Shown: piece by piece, positions 10,001 through 16,189 of the stretch
Position numbering within the stretch: the first letter of the stretch is position 1
How the letters are laid out: every line of letters begins with the position of its first letter
Assembly (NCBI GenBank): GCA_009937425.1
Contig: JAACFO010000038.1
Span: 1-32,556 of the forward strand
From: Gammaproteobacteria bacterium
Lineage (GTDB): Bacteria; Pseudomonadota; Gammaproteobacteria; HK1
Direction: 5' to 3'
Length of the DNA: 32,556 nt
The notes under the pieces: model-generated
The model's input: only the letters and a program-made list of their open reading frames with translations
Databases searched by the model: none
What the model was told of the DNA's origin: nothing
Position numbers and translations under genes: made by a program

Positions 10001-12179
10001 CCCGGTAGTAAACAGCCGCCTCATAAAGCGTATCGACGATGGGCGTGTAGCCTCCGTGATCGAGCTCGTTGACGATCTGCTTGAGGCGCTCGCGTACCGT
10101 GGTCACTGGAATGCTTGGCAGATCGCCGATCTTGGCGCGCATGCTGATTCTCAAACGTGGAGAATCCGCCGGCGAGCGTTCCCTGGCGATGGCGAAGCGC
10201 TTGCCGGTGCCATCGGACTTCATCAGGATGGCGAGATGCTGGCTGGAATCCCAACCGATGCCGCCATTGACGATGTCGTCCACGATGGCCGATAGATCGG
10301 GACTGGTATAGGTCGTCCCATCCGCCCAGGCCGGCACACCGGCCCAGGTCACCGCGCTGGTGCGGGATGTACGAGTGAGGACGTCCAGGCCGCTGCCGGC
10401 ATCGAAGGCGGACGCCGAAGCGGTAGCGTGTCCTTCGAATGTGATATTCAATGGATCGGCGCTGGCGCCGGCCGGGGTCGTGGCCGCCGCTTTGAAAACG
10501 ATGTTCGCCGCCGTGATTTCCACGCCGGGCGGAATTTCGAGACCCTGGAATCGCAATCCGTTTACGCTGCCGGCCTCGAATTCCATGAAGTCGTTGGCGG
10601 TGTTAATCGGCGTCGCCGGGTCGACGCTGGCGATCAGCTGGTTGGCGTCGTCGGCAGCGATAGACGGTTGCGCGCTGATTTCCCGGATGGTGCAGCCCTC
10701 ACCGGGACCCGGCGGCCGGGTCTTGTCGTAATCGATGCGCAGAACGGGCGCGAGACTGGGGTCGCTGTCGGCGCTGAAAGCGATGCGTGGGCCGGTGCCG
10801 CCGACAACATTATCAATAAAAAATGTCATCGCGTTACCGCCGCACCAGCCGGCGCGCGCGACCACCTCCTTTACGATGGCGGTCAAATCGGCGGTTTGGT
10901 GTGGCACACCTGCCTTCCAGTCCGCCGCCGCTGGATTCCAGAGCACGCTGGTCACCGTCTTCGGGCGCAGGGTGGCGTTGGTGAGGTTATTGGCAGTGGC
11001 CGAAAATGCCGCGCTGTCGTCGGAGGCCTCGGCGCGCACCCGCAGCGCTGCGGCACCGGCGCCGTCCTCCCGGGGACGGAACTCGATGACGGCACTGTTG
11101 ATGCCCATGTTCTGAGGAATGCGCACGTCTTCGAAGCGTAGGCCGATGGTCTGGGGACCAGCGGCGACCGGTGGCTCTACCCATTCCAGGAACAGCTGCG
11201 CGGCACTCGAGGCGCCGCCGGAGTCAAAAGTTCGGATTTCGCGCGAGCCCGTGCCCTCCAGCAGGAGGACCAGACTGTGGTCCTTGAGCCAGCCACCTTG
11301 ATCGATGATCTCCTGCACGACAGTGCGCAGATTGGGGCTCGTGTAGCGGTCGCCGGCGATCCAATCGGGGATGCCGCTCCAGGGGACCAGCGCCGCCGTG
11401 GGCGCACCGGTGCGCCGCGACCAGACGTCATTGGCGATGGGTGTCGAATTGAAGCGCGGTGGATTGACGGCCTTCTGGCCGAGGATAGTGATGGACGTGG
11501 GAATCGTGCCATCGGCGTCGGCCACCAGCTGCAGGGTGGCGCTGGTAACGGTCGAGCCCGGCGGTATGGGGATTGTCGGGAAGCGGAACCCATTCACGCT
11601 AGTACAGCAATTCATGGAGGGGTTGCTGTCGTTGTAGCCCAGTCCGCCCGCCAGCTGCGAGGCGTCGTCCCGGGAATGGCTGACGGCGGCGATGCTGCTC
11701 ATCTCCACGCCGTGAGCGAGTGTCTCGGTCATCTCGAGCTGTCCGCTGTTGAGAATAACGGCGCCAGTGGCGTTCAACTCCTCGGCGTCGTTGGCGCCGA
11801 CGGCTACGCTCTGGTTTATCTCGGGGATAATGCCGGATTCGACGTCGGCGACATCGCTGTTGAGATCGGAAACGGGAAACAGAATCGGTCCGCCGCGGTC
11901 GTGATAGCGGGCGAGTCCGATGTTGACGTTGGTGACTTCGTCGAGGATGGCATTCAACGCGGTCTTGACCCGATCCAGTCTGTCGACCGTGCCGCCGTCT
12001 TTATTGCTCATGCTCCCCGATGTGTCGAGAATGAGCAGGACGTTGGGTATGACGTTGTCGGAGAACGAGCTGCTGCCGACGTAAATTTCGGTGTCGTCTG
12101 CGTGGATGGTGACGGGCAAACCGGCTGTAATACCGATCAGCGCGGCGAATGCAAAGCTAATCGCGCGAGTGCGTTTCAT
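7074..12179 (-). CDS. pilY1: PilY1-like type IV pilus tip adhesin with split VWA domain (copy B)
   Basis: This 1701-residue PilY1/PilC-family protein is a diverged paralog of copy A with the same layout. A signal peptide of about 27 residues ends at IHA. MIDAS motif DTSGSMS is at 52-58, followed by an insertion with three beta-rich modules (about 193-333, 343-485, 538-681). The VWA fold then resumes with YTPIVDT near 711 and MLTDG. The C-terminal propeller carries the loops DVDGDGILD and DTNGDGSIN. The middle module keeps a Cys pair (C446 and C496) that copy A also has. A vicinal CC (191-192) is specific to this copy. ATG 12179 gives the proper signal peptide, but its upstream GGGG is too close for a good ribosome site. 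GTG 12230 is an alternative that buries the signal. It lies between pilX and pilE, the standard minor-pilin position. Confidence 0.92.
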   Translation of the reverse strand: MKRTRAISFAFAALIGITAGLPVTIHADDTEIYVGSSSFSDNVIPNVLLILDTSGSMSNKDGGTVDRLDRVKTALNAILDEVTNVNIGLARYHDRGGPILFPVSDLNSDVADVESGIIPEINQSVAVGANDAEELNATGAVILNSGQLEMTETLAHGVEMSSIAAVSHSRDDASQLAGGLGYNDSNPSMNCCTSVNGFRFPTIPIPPGSTVTSATLQLVADADGTIPTSITILGQKAVNPPRFNSTPIANDVWSRRTGAPTAALVPWSGIPDWIAGDRYTSPNLRTVVQEIIDQGGWLKDHSLVLLLEGTGSREIRTFDSGGASSAAQLFLEWVEPPVAAGPQTIGLRFEDVRIPQNMGINSAVIEFRPREDGAGAAALRVRAEASDDSAAFSATANNLTNATLRPKTVTSVLWNPAAADWKAGVPHQTADLTAIVKEVVARAGWCGGNAMTFFIDNVVGGTGPRIAFSADSDPSLAPVLRIDYDKTRPPGPGEGCTIREISAQPSIAADDANQLIASVDPATPINTANDFMEFEAGSVNGLRFQGLEIPPGVEITAANIVFKAAATTPAGASADPLNITFEGHATASASAFDAGSGLDVLTRTSRTSAVTWAGVPAWADGTTYTSPDLSAIVDDIVNGGIGWDSSQHLAILMKSDGTGKRFAIARERSPADSPRLRISMRAKIGDLPSIPVTTVRERLKQIVNELDHGGYTPIVDTLYEAAVYYRGEQVKWGLDRGNGRDSVKRSTRVSHPSSYVGGTVVRAPGCTDTNLNADECISENITGDPTYISPIKSQCQANFIVMLTDGLANRNSSKSLIRGITGDGSCGTTLPGGGSISSAEECGIELTRYMNDPTKDQNPVVPGNNTITTYTIGLEISNQWLKDLATEGGGKFFKAGSTEELRRTFNDIVSDVLQRTTSFAMPSLSVNAFNQLFHLDEVYLSLFEPRLQVAWPGNVKKYKICQSIDDGCEPGTLLDATPPPSGPNPVVGDDGRILDTALSFWSSAPDGAAVLQGGTSEQLPAHADRRMYTYIGATDPSDEDLIVDEHQIADVDGDGILDGVTTGTPDERLQRTKDLLGWPGEPVDTLTATERALLVTEMNEHINWIRGQDVDDEDLDGNTTEDRYGFGDPLYASYGFADPLHSSPVAFTLGGDATDPVVKFVVGTNDGAIHLVNGFNGKEEFIFYPQSMLPQLVRLRENPNGKHAYGIDGTATVWLNDVGNDGVIASGDGDFARIFIGMRRGGNEIIALDITPSKVDGLTVADRGITDLIRPIYNWRGKGGGAEFPRLGQTWSRPKLATVTLGNWPTTGEVSATTMLLFSGGYDVAQDSGFGPGGLGNAIYMANPITGKRMLSISTNDPVVDPLRPDKVVLPVVVDPDEATMNFPIPSDLALLDTNGDGSINRLLVGDTGGQLWRVDLAPSDPDDPATPANSHVQAVIGMLGTVSSDGSLADQRKFFEPPDVIQVRGDIGAATTGRFDQVNIVTGNRANPLGRTVQDRFYAFRDLVIGSLADDGVASPFHAVPSGVSGDGIADGFTTFLGALDIPAREGDLFDVTDVVDPGATDLARWVAANGYYLDFKDPGEKGLSSPITLGGRLFFTTYLPETVVDADACSLAEGLAALYGINVLDGSAVFNWDESPDTDPLSLADRRMILGDGIPSSAVPIFTPESISLVIGTSSGGKTIDPGVTLPRQRTYWFQQRDF

Positions 12180-12212
12180 ACCCCGATGCCGGCACGACCC
12201 ACATGACAATTC

Positions 12213-12238
12213 CCGGGCCGTGTTATACACGGTCCCGG
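12213..12238 (-). promoter_or_regulatory. Second leader hairpin before pilY1-B
   Basis: CCGGGCCGTGT and ACACGGTCCCGG pair around a 3-base loop with one bulged base, giving an 11-bp GC-rich stem. It sits 33 bases before the preferred ATG of pilY1-B. No U-tract follows, so it is not a standard terminator. Confidence 0.6.
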
Positions 12239-12243
12239 TGCAT
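12223..12243 (-). other. Possible six-codon leader ORF (MHRDRV)
   Basis: ATG-CAC-CGG-GAC-CGT-GTA-TAA lies between pilX and pilY1-B. A perfect AGGAGG (minus strand, 12264-12259) precedes it, but the 15-base spacing is long. Its codons run through the second leader hairpin, so translation would melt that stem. Whether it is translated is unknown. Confidence 0.3.
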
Positions 12244-12296
12244 GTAGGCCGGACCGTTCCTCCTCAGTTTATAGTGTTGTGTTGGTCCGGCTACAT
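12242..12296 (-). promoter_or_regulatory. First leader hairpin, spanning the pilX stop codon
   Basis: The arms ATGTAGCCGGACC and GGTCCGGCCTACAT (minus strand, 13 pairs with one bulge) flank a 28-base AT-richer loop that exposes a perfect AGGAGG. The upstream arm includes the final Met codon and TAG of pilX. Ribosomes finishing pilX would therefore disrupt it, which suggests an attenuation or coupling role or an RNA processing site. Confidence 0.6.
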
Positions 12297-12740
12297 CTTT
12301 GGCGCTATCTGATAGGCGCCTCCGTTTAAGATAATCGAAAGATTGGTTGCGCTTGTTCCCGTCGCTCTGAAATTGAAGTGCGCGGCCTGGAAGCTCGTGG
12401 CGCTGTACAGTGATCCGGGCGGCGGTGGCGAGAATCCAATGAACGTAGGGGCGTAACTTGCGCTGTCGGCGGATCCCGCGAAGGTAGTCGGTGTCGCGCC
12501 GCCGGTATAAGTGCTCGAGATGTCATAGGCAAGATTGTCGGCGAAAGCCTGATTCAAGCCGGTCTCCGCCGCCTGGAACGCATGCACCTGCTCCTGGGTA
12601 TTCGAAGCGATGCGTTCCTGCAGAGAGCTCGTGTTCATGGCTGTCACGCCGAGCAATGTCAAAATGACCAGTATGATCATGGCGACGATCAGCACGGCTC
12701 CGGATTGACGTGTACGGCTCAGATTGTTCGTGCGTCTCAT
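12291..12740 (-). CDS. pilX: Type IV minor pilin PilX
   Basis: This 149-residue PilX-type minor pilin has leader RQSG before AVLIVAMIILVILTLLGVTAM. It lacks the usual Glu5, as PilX and its type II counterpart GspK do. The QERIASNTQEQVHAFQAAETG stretch is the typical PilX helix. The start at 12740 shares one base with the pilW stop (TAATG on the minus strand) and has GAGGAA 6 bases before it. It is expected to sit in the pilus-priming tip complex with PilV, PilW, FimU and PilE, presenting PilY1. It is followed 111 bases later by pilY1-B; that gap carries two strong hairpins. Confidence 0.92.
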   Translation of the reverse strand: MRRTNNLSRTRQSGAVLIVAMIILVILTLLGVTAMNTSSLQERIASNTQEQVHAFQAAETGLNQAFADNLAYDISSTYTGGATPTTFAGSADSASYAPTFIGFSPPPPGSLYSATSFQAAHFNFRATGTSATNLSIILNGGAYQIAPKM

Positions 12741-13882
12741 TACAAATTCCTCACCATGGTCGTGGTGGTAAACACGCGTCGACGCCGGTTGTCGTCCACC
12801 GGATTAAACCTGGGTGACAAGACGTCATCATGGTCGTTGACCGTGTAGGTGTTTGTATCGATCTCACGGCCGTACTGATCGATGGTGCGCACGACGATGG
12901 AAATTCGTACGCTCACAATGTTGGCCCAATTACCGGCGGGATCCGCGGTGCTGAGTGGCGCATCGCCCGAACGCACGTAGCTGTCCGGAATGCCGTTGCC
13001 GCTGGTATCGACACCGTAAAGGATTTGCATGAATTCGACGCCCTCGAACAATTCCTGGTTCGATTCGGTCAAGGCGCCCGGCGTGATGATGGTTCGATAC
13101 AGAGAAGGGTAAACCTCGCCGCCCGGTCCGTTGCCGTTGTCACCAACGTAGTAACGCACGCCCACATAGGGCGCGATCATCGGCGAAGAGGCGGCGTTGT
13201 AGCCGCGGCTGAGAGCATTCGCCTGCACCGTGGTCGCTGTCGGGGCGGCAGTAATTTGAAAGATGTCCGAGCCACCGCAGTCGGCAATGGCGGCGACCTG
13301 GTTCAGTGCGAATCCGGTGGTCGAGTCCGCCGTGATGGTCGAGCTCGCGCCGTTGACGGCGTCCGCGGTGACCTGATAATCGAGGGTGCCGTTTGCAGGG
13401 GCCACGTCGATCATGCTGCCTGCGATGTAGCGAAGTGTTATGGCGTCGGTGCCCGCAAGAACTTCTCCGCCGGCGCCGTTAGTCCCCACCGTGACGTCAA
13501 AGCCGCTGGGCATGAACTCATTTGCTGGAAAGGCCGCTTCGAAGCCCTCGATGGGAGGAATGATCGCGCCTGCCCCCGGGTCCATATTGATATCCCACAG
13601 TTCACCGGCATCAACGACGGGAACGTTGAGCGTGACCGTATCGCCCCGGTCGGCGCAGCCGAAATAGCCGGCCATGCGGATATCCTTGACCATCATGTCC
13701 AAGGCGTAGCGGGCAGTTTCCTGTAACCGCGACAGTTCGTTTGTTGTGTTGTAGGTATCGCGGTTGTTGACGAACAGCGTCACCGCACCGCCGAGAATAA
13801 TGGCGCCGAGCGTAATGGCGACCAGCAGCTCGACGAGGGTCAGGCCGCCCATGGGATTGTTGGGGAGCTTGCGCGTGCTCAT
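12740..13882 (-). CDS. pilW: Type IV minor pilin PilW
   Basis: This 380-residue PilW-family minor pilin has the leader ending PMGG before LTLVELLVAITLGAIILGGAVTLF, with Glu5 present. It is followed by the family segment NELSRLQETARYALDMMVKDIRMAGYFGC. A second conserved piece, YYVGDNGNGPGGEVYPSLYR, lies in the C-terminal half. ATG 13882 is chosen because it overlaps the pilV stop as ATGA and gives a short leader; longer frame extensions lack a ribosome site. The gene overlaps pilX by one base, so translation is probably coupled. Confidence 0.93.
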   Translation of the reverse strand: MSTRKLPNNPMGGLTLVELLVAITLGAIILGGAVTLFVNNRDTYNTTNELSRLQETARYALDMMVKDIRMAGYFGCADRGDTVTLNVPVVDAGELWDINMDPGAGAIIPPIEGFEAAFPANEFMPSGFDVTVGTNGAGGEVLAGTDAITLRYIAGSMIDVAPANGTLDYQVTADAVNGASSTITADSTTGFALNQVAAIADCGGSDIFQITAAPTATTVQANALSRGYNAASSPMIAPYVGVRYYVGDNGNGPGGEVYPSLYRTIITPGALTESNQELFEGVEFMQILYGVDTSGNGIPDSYVRSGDAPLSTADPAGNWANIVSVRISIVVRTIDQYGREIDTNTYTVNDHDDVLSPRFNPVDDNRRRRVFTTTTMVRNL

Positions 13883-14409
13883 GGCCACACCGTCCAGGTC
13901 TGTTGCACCAGACAATTGGTCCCGTTCCAGAATCGACCGGCGACGAGTGCACAATCCGCCGCAGTCCTTGGCGCACGAACTGCCCCGCCGAAGTCTCTTG
14001 GGGTGCGATCAATCCACTGCACGGTAACATCGTAGAAATTAGCGGTGGCATTGGCGGCGATGACGCCGGTGCCGCCGGGCAGCGCACGCGCCAGTCCGTC
14101 GTACCAGCACTCCAGGTCCATGGCGACGCTCGGATCAGTGGGATCACAAACAAAAGGTGGCGCCGGGCCGGCCGTGTATGCGGCAAGGGCCGTATTATTG
14201 ACGCGCATACGATCGACGATGTCGTAGGCGAGGTTCGTGGCCTGGGTGCGCACATAGGCATCGTGGTTAAAACGCAGCCCCTGGGCTTGAAGGGCAGCCA
14301 GTCCGAGCAGGCCGATGCTGAGAACCAGCAGGGCAACCAGCACTTCGATGAGGCTGAAGCCGCTTTCACGCCGGCATGGATTCAGTTTGAATGATCGATG
14401 TTTCATCAT
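13879..14409 (-). CDS. pilV: Type IV minor pilin PilV
   Basis: This 176-residue PilV-type minor pilin has leader CRRESG before FSLIEVLVALLVLSIGLLGLAALQ, followed by the family pattern LRFNHDAYVRTQATNLAYDIVDRMRVN. Cysteines occur in FVCDPTD, LECWYDG, ADCALV and TNCLVQ, so two disulfides are possible. ATG 14409 overlaps the fimU stop as ATGA, and its own TGA overlaps the pilW ATG. This chain of overlaps shows tight coupling. It acts with FimU, PilW and PilX to nucleate pilus assembly at the inner membrane. Confidence 0.93.
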   Translation of the reverse strand: MMKHRSFKLNPCRRESGFSLIEVLVALLVLSIGLLGLAALQAQGLRFNHDAYVRTQATNLAYDIVDRMRVNNTALAAYTAGPAPPFVCDPTDPSVAMDLECWYDGLARALPGGTGVIAANATANFYDVTVQWIDRTPRDFGGAVRAPRTAADCALVAGRFWNGTNCLVQQTWTVWP

Positions 14410-15029
14410 GGACACACCAAGTTAGTGCCACCGATGTCGTCCGTGCCGTCACCGTTGGTATCTCTGGTCAATCTCGGATAGCCCGTGGGAGTAATAACAA
14501 TGCCGCGCGCTTCCGCTGCACCGCGGTCATCGCAGTATCGAAATACAGTGTTGGGTGAAACGACGGTGTCACCTGCCGCGGCGTTCAGATCGAGGCCGAG
14601 GCCCGTGTTTTCATATGAAAGGCCGGCCATGGTGATACTGACGACGTTCTTAACGCCAGTGAGAGTCGCGTTGTTGCCCATGTCGGGTTGGAAGATGCGT
14701 AACACCGTATCGTTATTAGGGGCGACGCCGTCAACGATTCCACGTGTGTTGCCGTCGATGAACACAATCCAACCAGTGCCGAAATCACCCGTGCCCGCCG
14801 CGTCGCAATTAGCGAAGGCGGCGCTCTTGCACAGCGACACGCGTGTGTTGCGGGTAACGGCCTGGCCGCGGGCGTAGTTCAATGCCGAAACCATGGTATT
14901 CACACGGTTGGCCCGCGAGTTGTTCTTGACGAACTCGGACATGTTGGGTGCAGCTATTGCGGCAAGCACCCCCGCGATGATGATCACGATGATCAGTTCG
15001 GCAATCGTAAATCCGCGTTGATTCTTCAT
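14406..15029 (-). CDS. fimU: FimU/FimT-type minor pilin (GspH family)
   Basis: This 207-residue GspH/FimT-family pilin has leader KNQRG before FTIAELIIVIIIAGVLAAIAAPNM and then a globular GspH-like domain. The GspH-type pattern SRANRVNTMVSALNYARGQAVTRNTRVSLCKS is visible, with FGTGWIVFIDGN later. Start 15029 is chosen because it gives a six-residue leader; the longer frame reaches back into the preceding gene. The C terminus carries a DTNGDGTDD loop, which looks like a calcium-type loop. It is the first pilin of the minor-pilin operon, 13 bases after the small secreted protein gene. FimT is an alternative name; the operon position favours FimU. Confidence 0.9.
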   Translation of the reverse strand: MKNQRGFTIAELIIVIIIAGVLAAIAAPNMSEFVKNNSRANRVNTMVSALNYARGQAVTRNTRVSLCKSAAFANCDAAGTGDFGTGWIVFIDGNTRGIVDGVAPNNDTVLRIFQPDMGNNATLTGVKNVVSITMAGLSYENTGLGLDLNAAAGDTVVSPNTVFRYCDDRGAAEARGIVITPTGYPRLTRDTNGDGTDDIGGTNLVCP

Positions 15030-15042
15030 CTTCACATTCGCC

Positions 15043-15309
15043 TTATCGGCAGGCGTTCTCCGCGGCTTTCTGCACATTCCAAGCGGCGTTACACACGCGT
15101 TCGCCTCCGAATGCCTGAGCGCAGACGTTTTTCTCTTTTTCCTGAATGACAACACTACCTTCCGTGCCGTTGGTGCACTTCACCTGGTAGTAGTAGTAAT
15201 CACCGTCCTTGCCCTGGGGCACAACGCGCTTGACGGGACCGGCGTAAGCCTGTGTGGAGAGCAGCGCGGCCACGGCGCTCAACATCGCAGCTAGGAATAT
15301 CGTTCTCAT
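15043..15309 (-). CDS. Small secreted four-cysteine protein heading the pilin operon
   Basis: This 88-residue protein has a clear signal peptide (MRTIFLAAMLSAVAALLSTQAYA, cleavage near 23) and a mature part of about 65 residues. The mature part has a YYYYQVKC segment and four cysteines (VKC, NVC, RVC, NAC), enough for two disulfides. ATG 15309 is chosen because GGAG lies 7 bases upstream and the signal peptide starts there. It is 13 bases upstream of fimU and co-directional, so it is probably the first gene of the minor-pilin operon. I do not recognise the family. A role in pilus assembly or as a periplasmic accessory factor is only suggested by position. Confidence 0.75.
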   Translation of the reverse strand: MRTIFLAAMLSAVAALLSTQAYAGPVKRVVPQGKDGDYYYYQVKCTNGTEGSVVIQEKEKNVCAQAFGGERVCNAAWNVQKAAENACR

Positions 15310-15334
15310 GGTCCTACTCCAGTTCACATGCTAA

Positions 15335-15353
15335 CCCTGTCAGCCAGACAGGG
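15335..15353 (-). promoter_or_regulatory. Leader hairpin of the minor-pilin operon
   Basis: A perfect 7-bp inverted repeat CCCTGTC/GACAGGG with a 5-base loop lies 25 bases upstream of the first operon gene. No U-tract follows in the minus direction. It could be an operator or an RNA leader stem. Confidence 0.45.
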
Positions 15354-15560
15354 GCTTTACCCGGTCGCATTCCCACGTGGCGTTCTGGACGCTGCCACGA
15401 GGTACTGCCGAGGGCCAACGGCACTCGATAGGCAACAAATAGCACCCTTCGCTGCGGCACACCATGATGGAATCGACAAACGGCCGCTGGGAACCGACGA
15501 AAGGCGCCGGAGCGGGGCGTTTTGCGGCCTCACGCAGGGTTCACCGGGGCGGTCAATTCC

Positions 15561-15590
15561 TAGACCGAACGGGAACTTAGGTCGTATACT
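15561..15590 (+). promoter_or_regulatory. Probable sigma70 promoter of the Irr-like regulator
   Basis: TAGACC (-35, 4 of 6 matches) and TATACT (-10, 5 of 6 matches) are spaced 18 bases apart. Transcription should start about 45 bases before the regulator's ATG. Confidence 0.55.
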
Positions 15591-15640
15591 GAGCAATCAG
15601 CGGTAGATTCCACCCAGCACCCGCGGGCACCCTGCGCATT

Positions 15641-16102
15641 ATGTCACTGCACGATAAATCCCGTTGCGACGACCTCGACAATCCGCAACTTGCGGCCGAG
15701 CGTGAGCGGGCGGCTGGGATTCTCGAGTCCCGCGATATCACGCCGACTGCGCAGCGGGTCGAGATCGCGAGGATCCTCCTGGCGCGGCCTCAGCATTTGT
15801 CCGCGGAGCAGGTGATTTGCGCCCTCAAGCAAGGCGAACTGGCGGTATCCAAGGCCACGGTCTATAACACCCTCGGTCTATTTGCCGCAAAAGGATTGGT
15901 TCGAGAGGTCAATGTCGATCCAAACAAGGTGTTTTACGACTCCAATTGCAGTGATCACCACCACTTCTACGATGTCGATTCCTGCACGCTCACGGACATC
16001 GACGCCCGGAAAATCGCCATCGACGGGTTGCCGGATGTGCCCCGCGGCAAGGTAGTCGATCGGGTGGATGTGATCGTACGAGTACGCAGCCGCAGCGACT
16101 GA
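15641..16102 (+). CDS. Fur-superfamily regulator, Irr-like
   Basis: This 153-residue Fur-family DNA-binding protein has an N-terminal winged helix (about 25-90) with recognition helix near 69-87 (VSKATVYNTLGLFAAKGLV). A short C-terminal domain contains YDSNCSDHHHFYDVDS at 99-114. The HHH triplet and the downstream IDGLPDVPRGKVVDRVDVIVRVR pattern resemble Irr, the heme/iron-status regulator of alphaproteobacteria. The CxxC zinc pairs of classical Fur or Zur are absent. No N-terminal GCPW-type heme motif is seen. It lies between the pilin operon and the secretion operon, 87 bases before gspE, so it could sense iron or heme and act on one or both. No ribosome site stands out before ATG 15641. 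Confidence 0.85.
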   Translation: MSLHDKSRCDDLDNPQLAAERERAAGILESRDITPTAQRVEIARILLARPQHLSAEQVICALKQGELAVSKATVYNTLGLFAAKGLVREVNVDPNKVFYDSNCSDHHHFYDVDSCTLTDIDARKIAIDGLPDVPRGKVVDRVDVIVRVRSRSD

Positions 16103-16109
16103 CGCTGCG
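16091..16109 (+). other. Stem-loop spanning the regulator stop codon
   Basis: CGCAGCG and CGCTGCG form a 7-bp stem with a 5-base loop that contains most of the TGA stop. Only a weak T-containing tract follows (CCTTATT), so it is a poor terminator at best. Transcription may continue into gspE 80 bases further on. Confidence 0.45.
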
Positions 16110-16189
16110 CCTTATTCGCGAGCCGCGCGCAAGCGAACCCAGATGTCCGTAATTTCACATCCCATTTCCAACAGAGCAGGGATCCGTCG

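Larger units (their letters stand above)
15310..15640. other. Divergent intergenic region between pilin operon and Irr-like regulator
   Basis: About 330 bases between two divergent units. A 92-codon frame (15328-15606) has no ribosome site or recognisable product, so I do not call it. The region holds a leader hairpin near 15335-15353 and a sigma70-like promoter for the regulator near 15561-15590. I could not identify the promoter of the pilin operon; no clear sigma54 -24/-12 pair was seen. Confidence 0.55.

Noticed and set aside
8571..12206. Several 100-300 codon + strand frames opposite pilY1-B
   Set aside because: Same reason: shadows of the true frame, no ribosome sites, no family features.
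15328..15606. 92-codon frame in the divergent region before the Irr-like gene
   Set aside because: No ribosome site or recognisable motif; it overlaps the regulator promoter and the pilin leader hairpin.
16091..16109. Stem-loop after the Irr-like gene as an intrinsic terminator
   Set aside because: It overlaps the stop codon and lacks a T-tract, so it is recorded only as a stem-loop.
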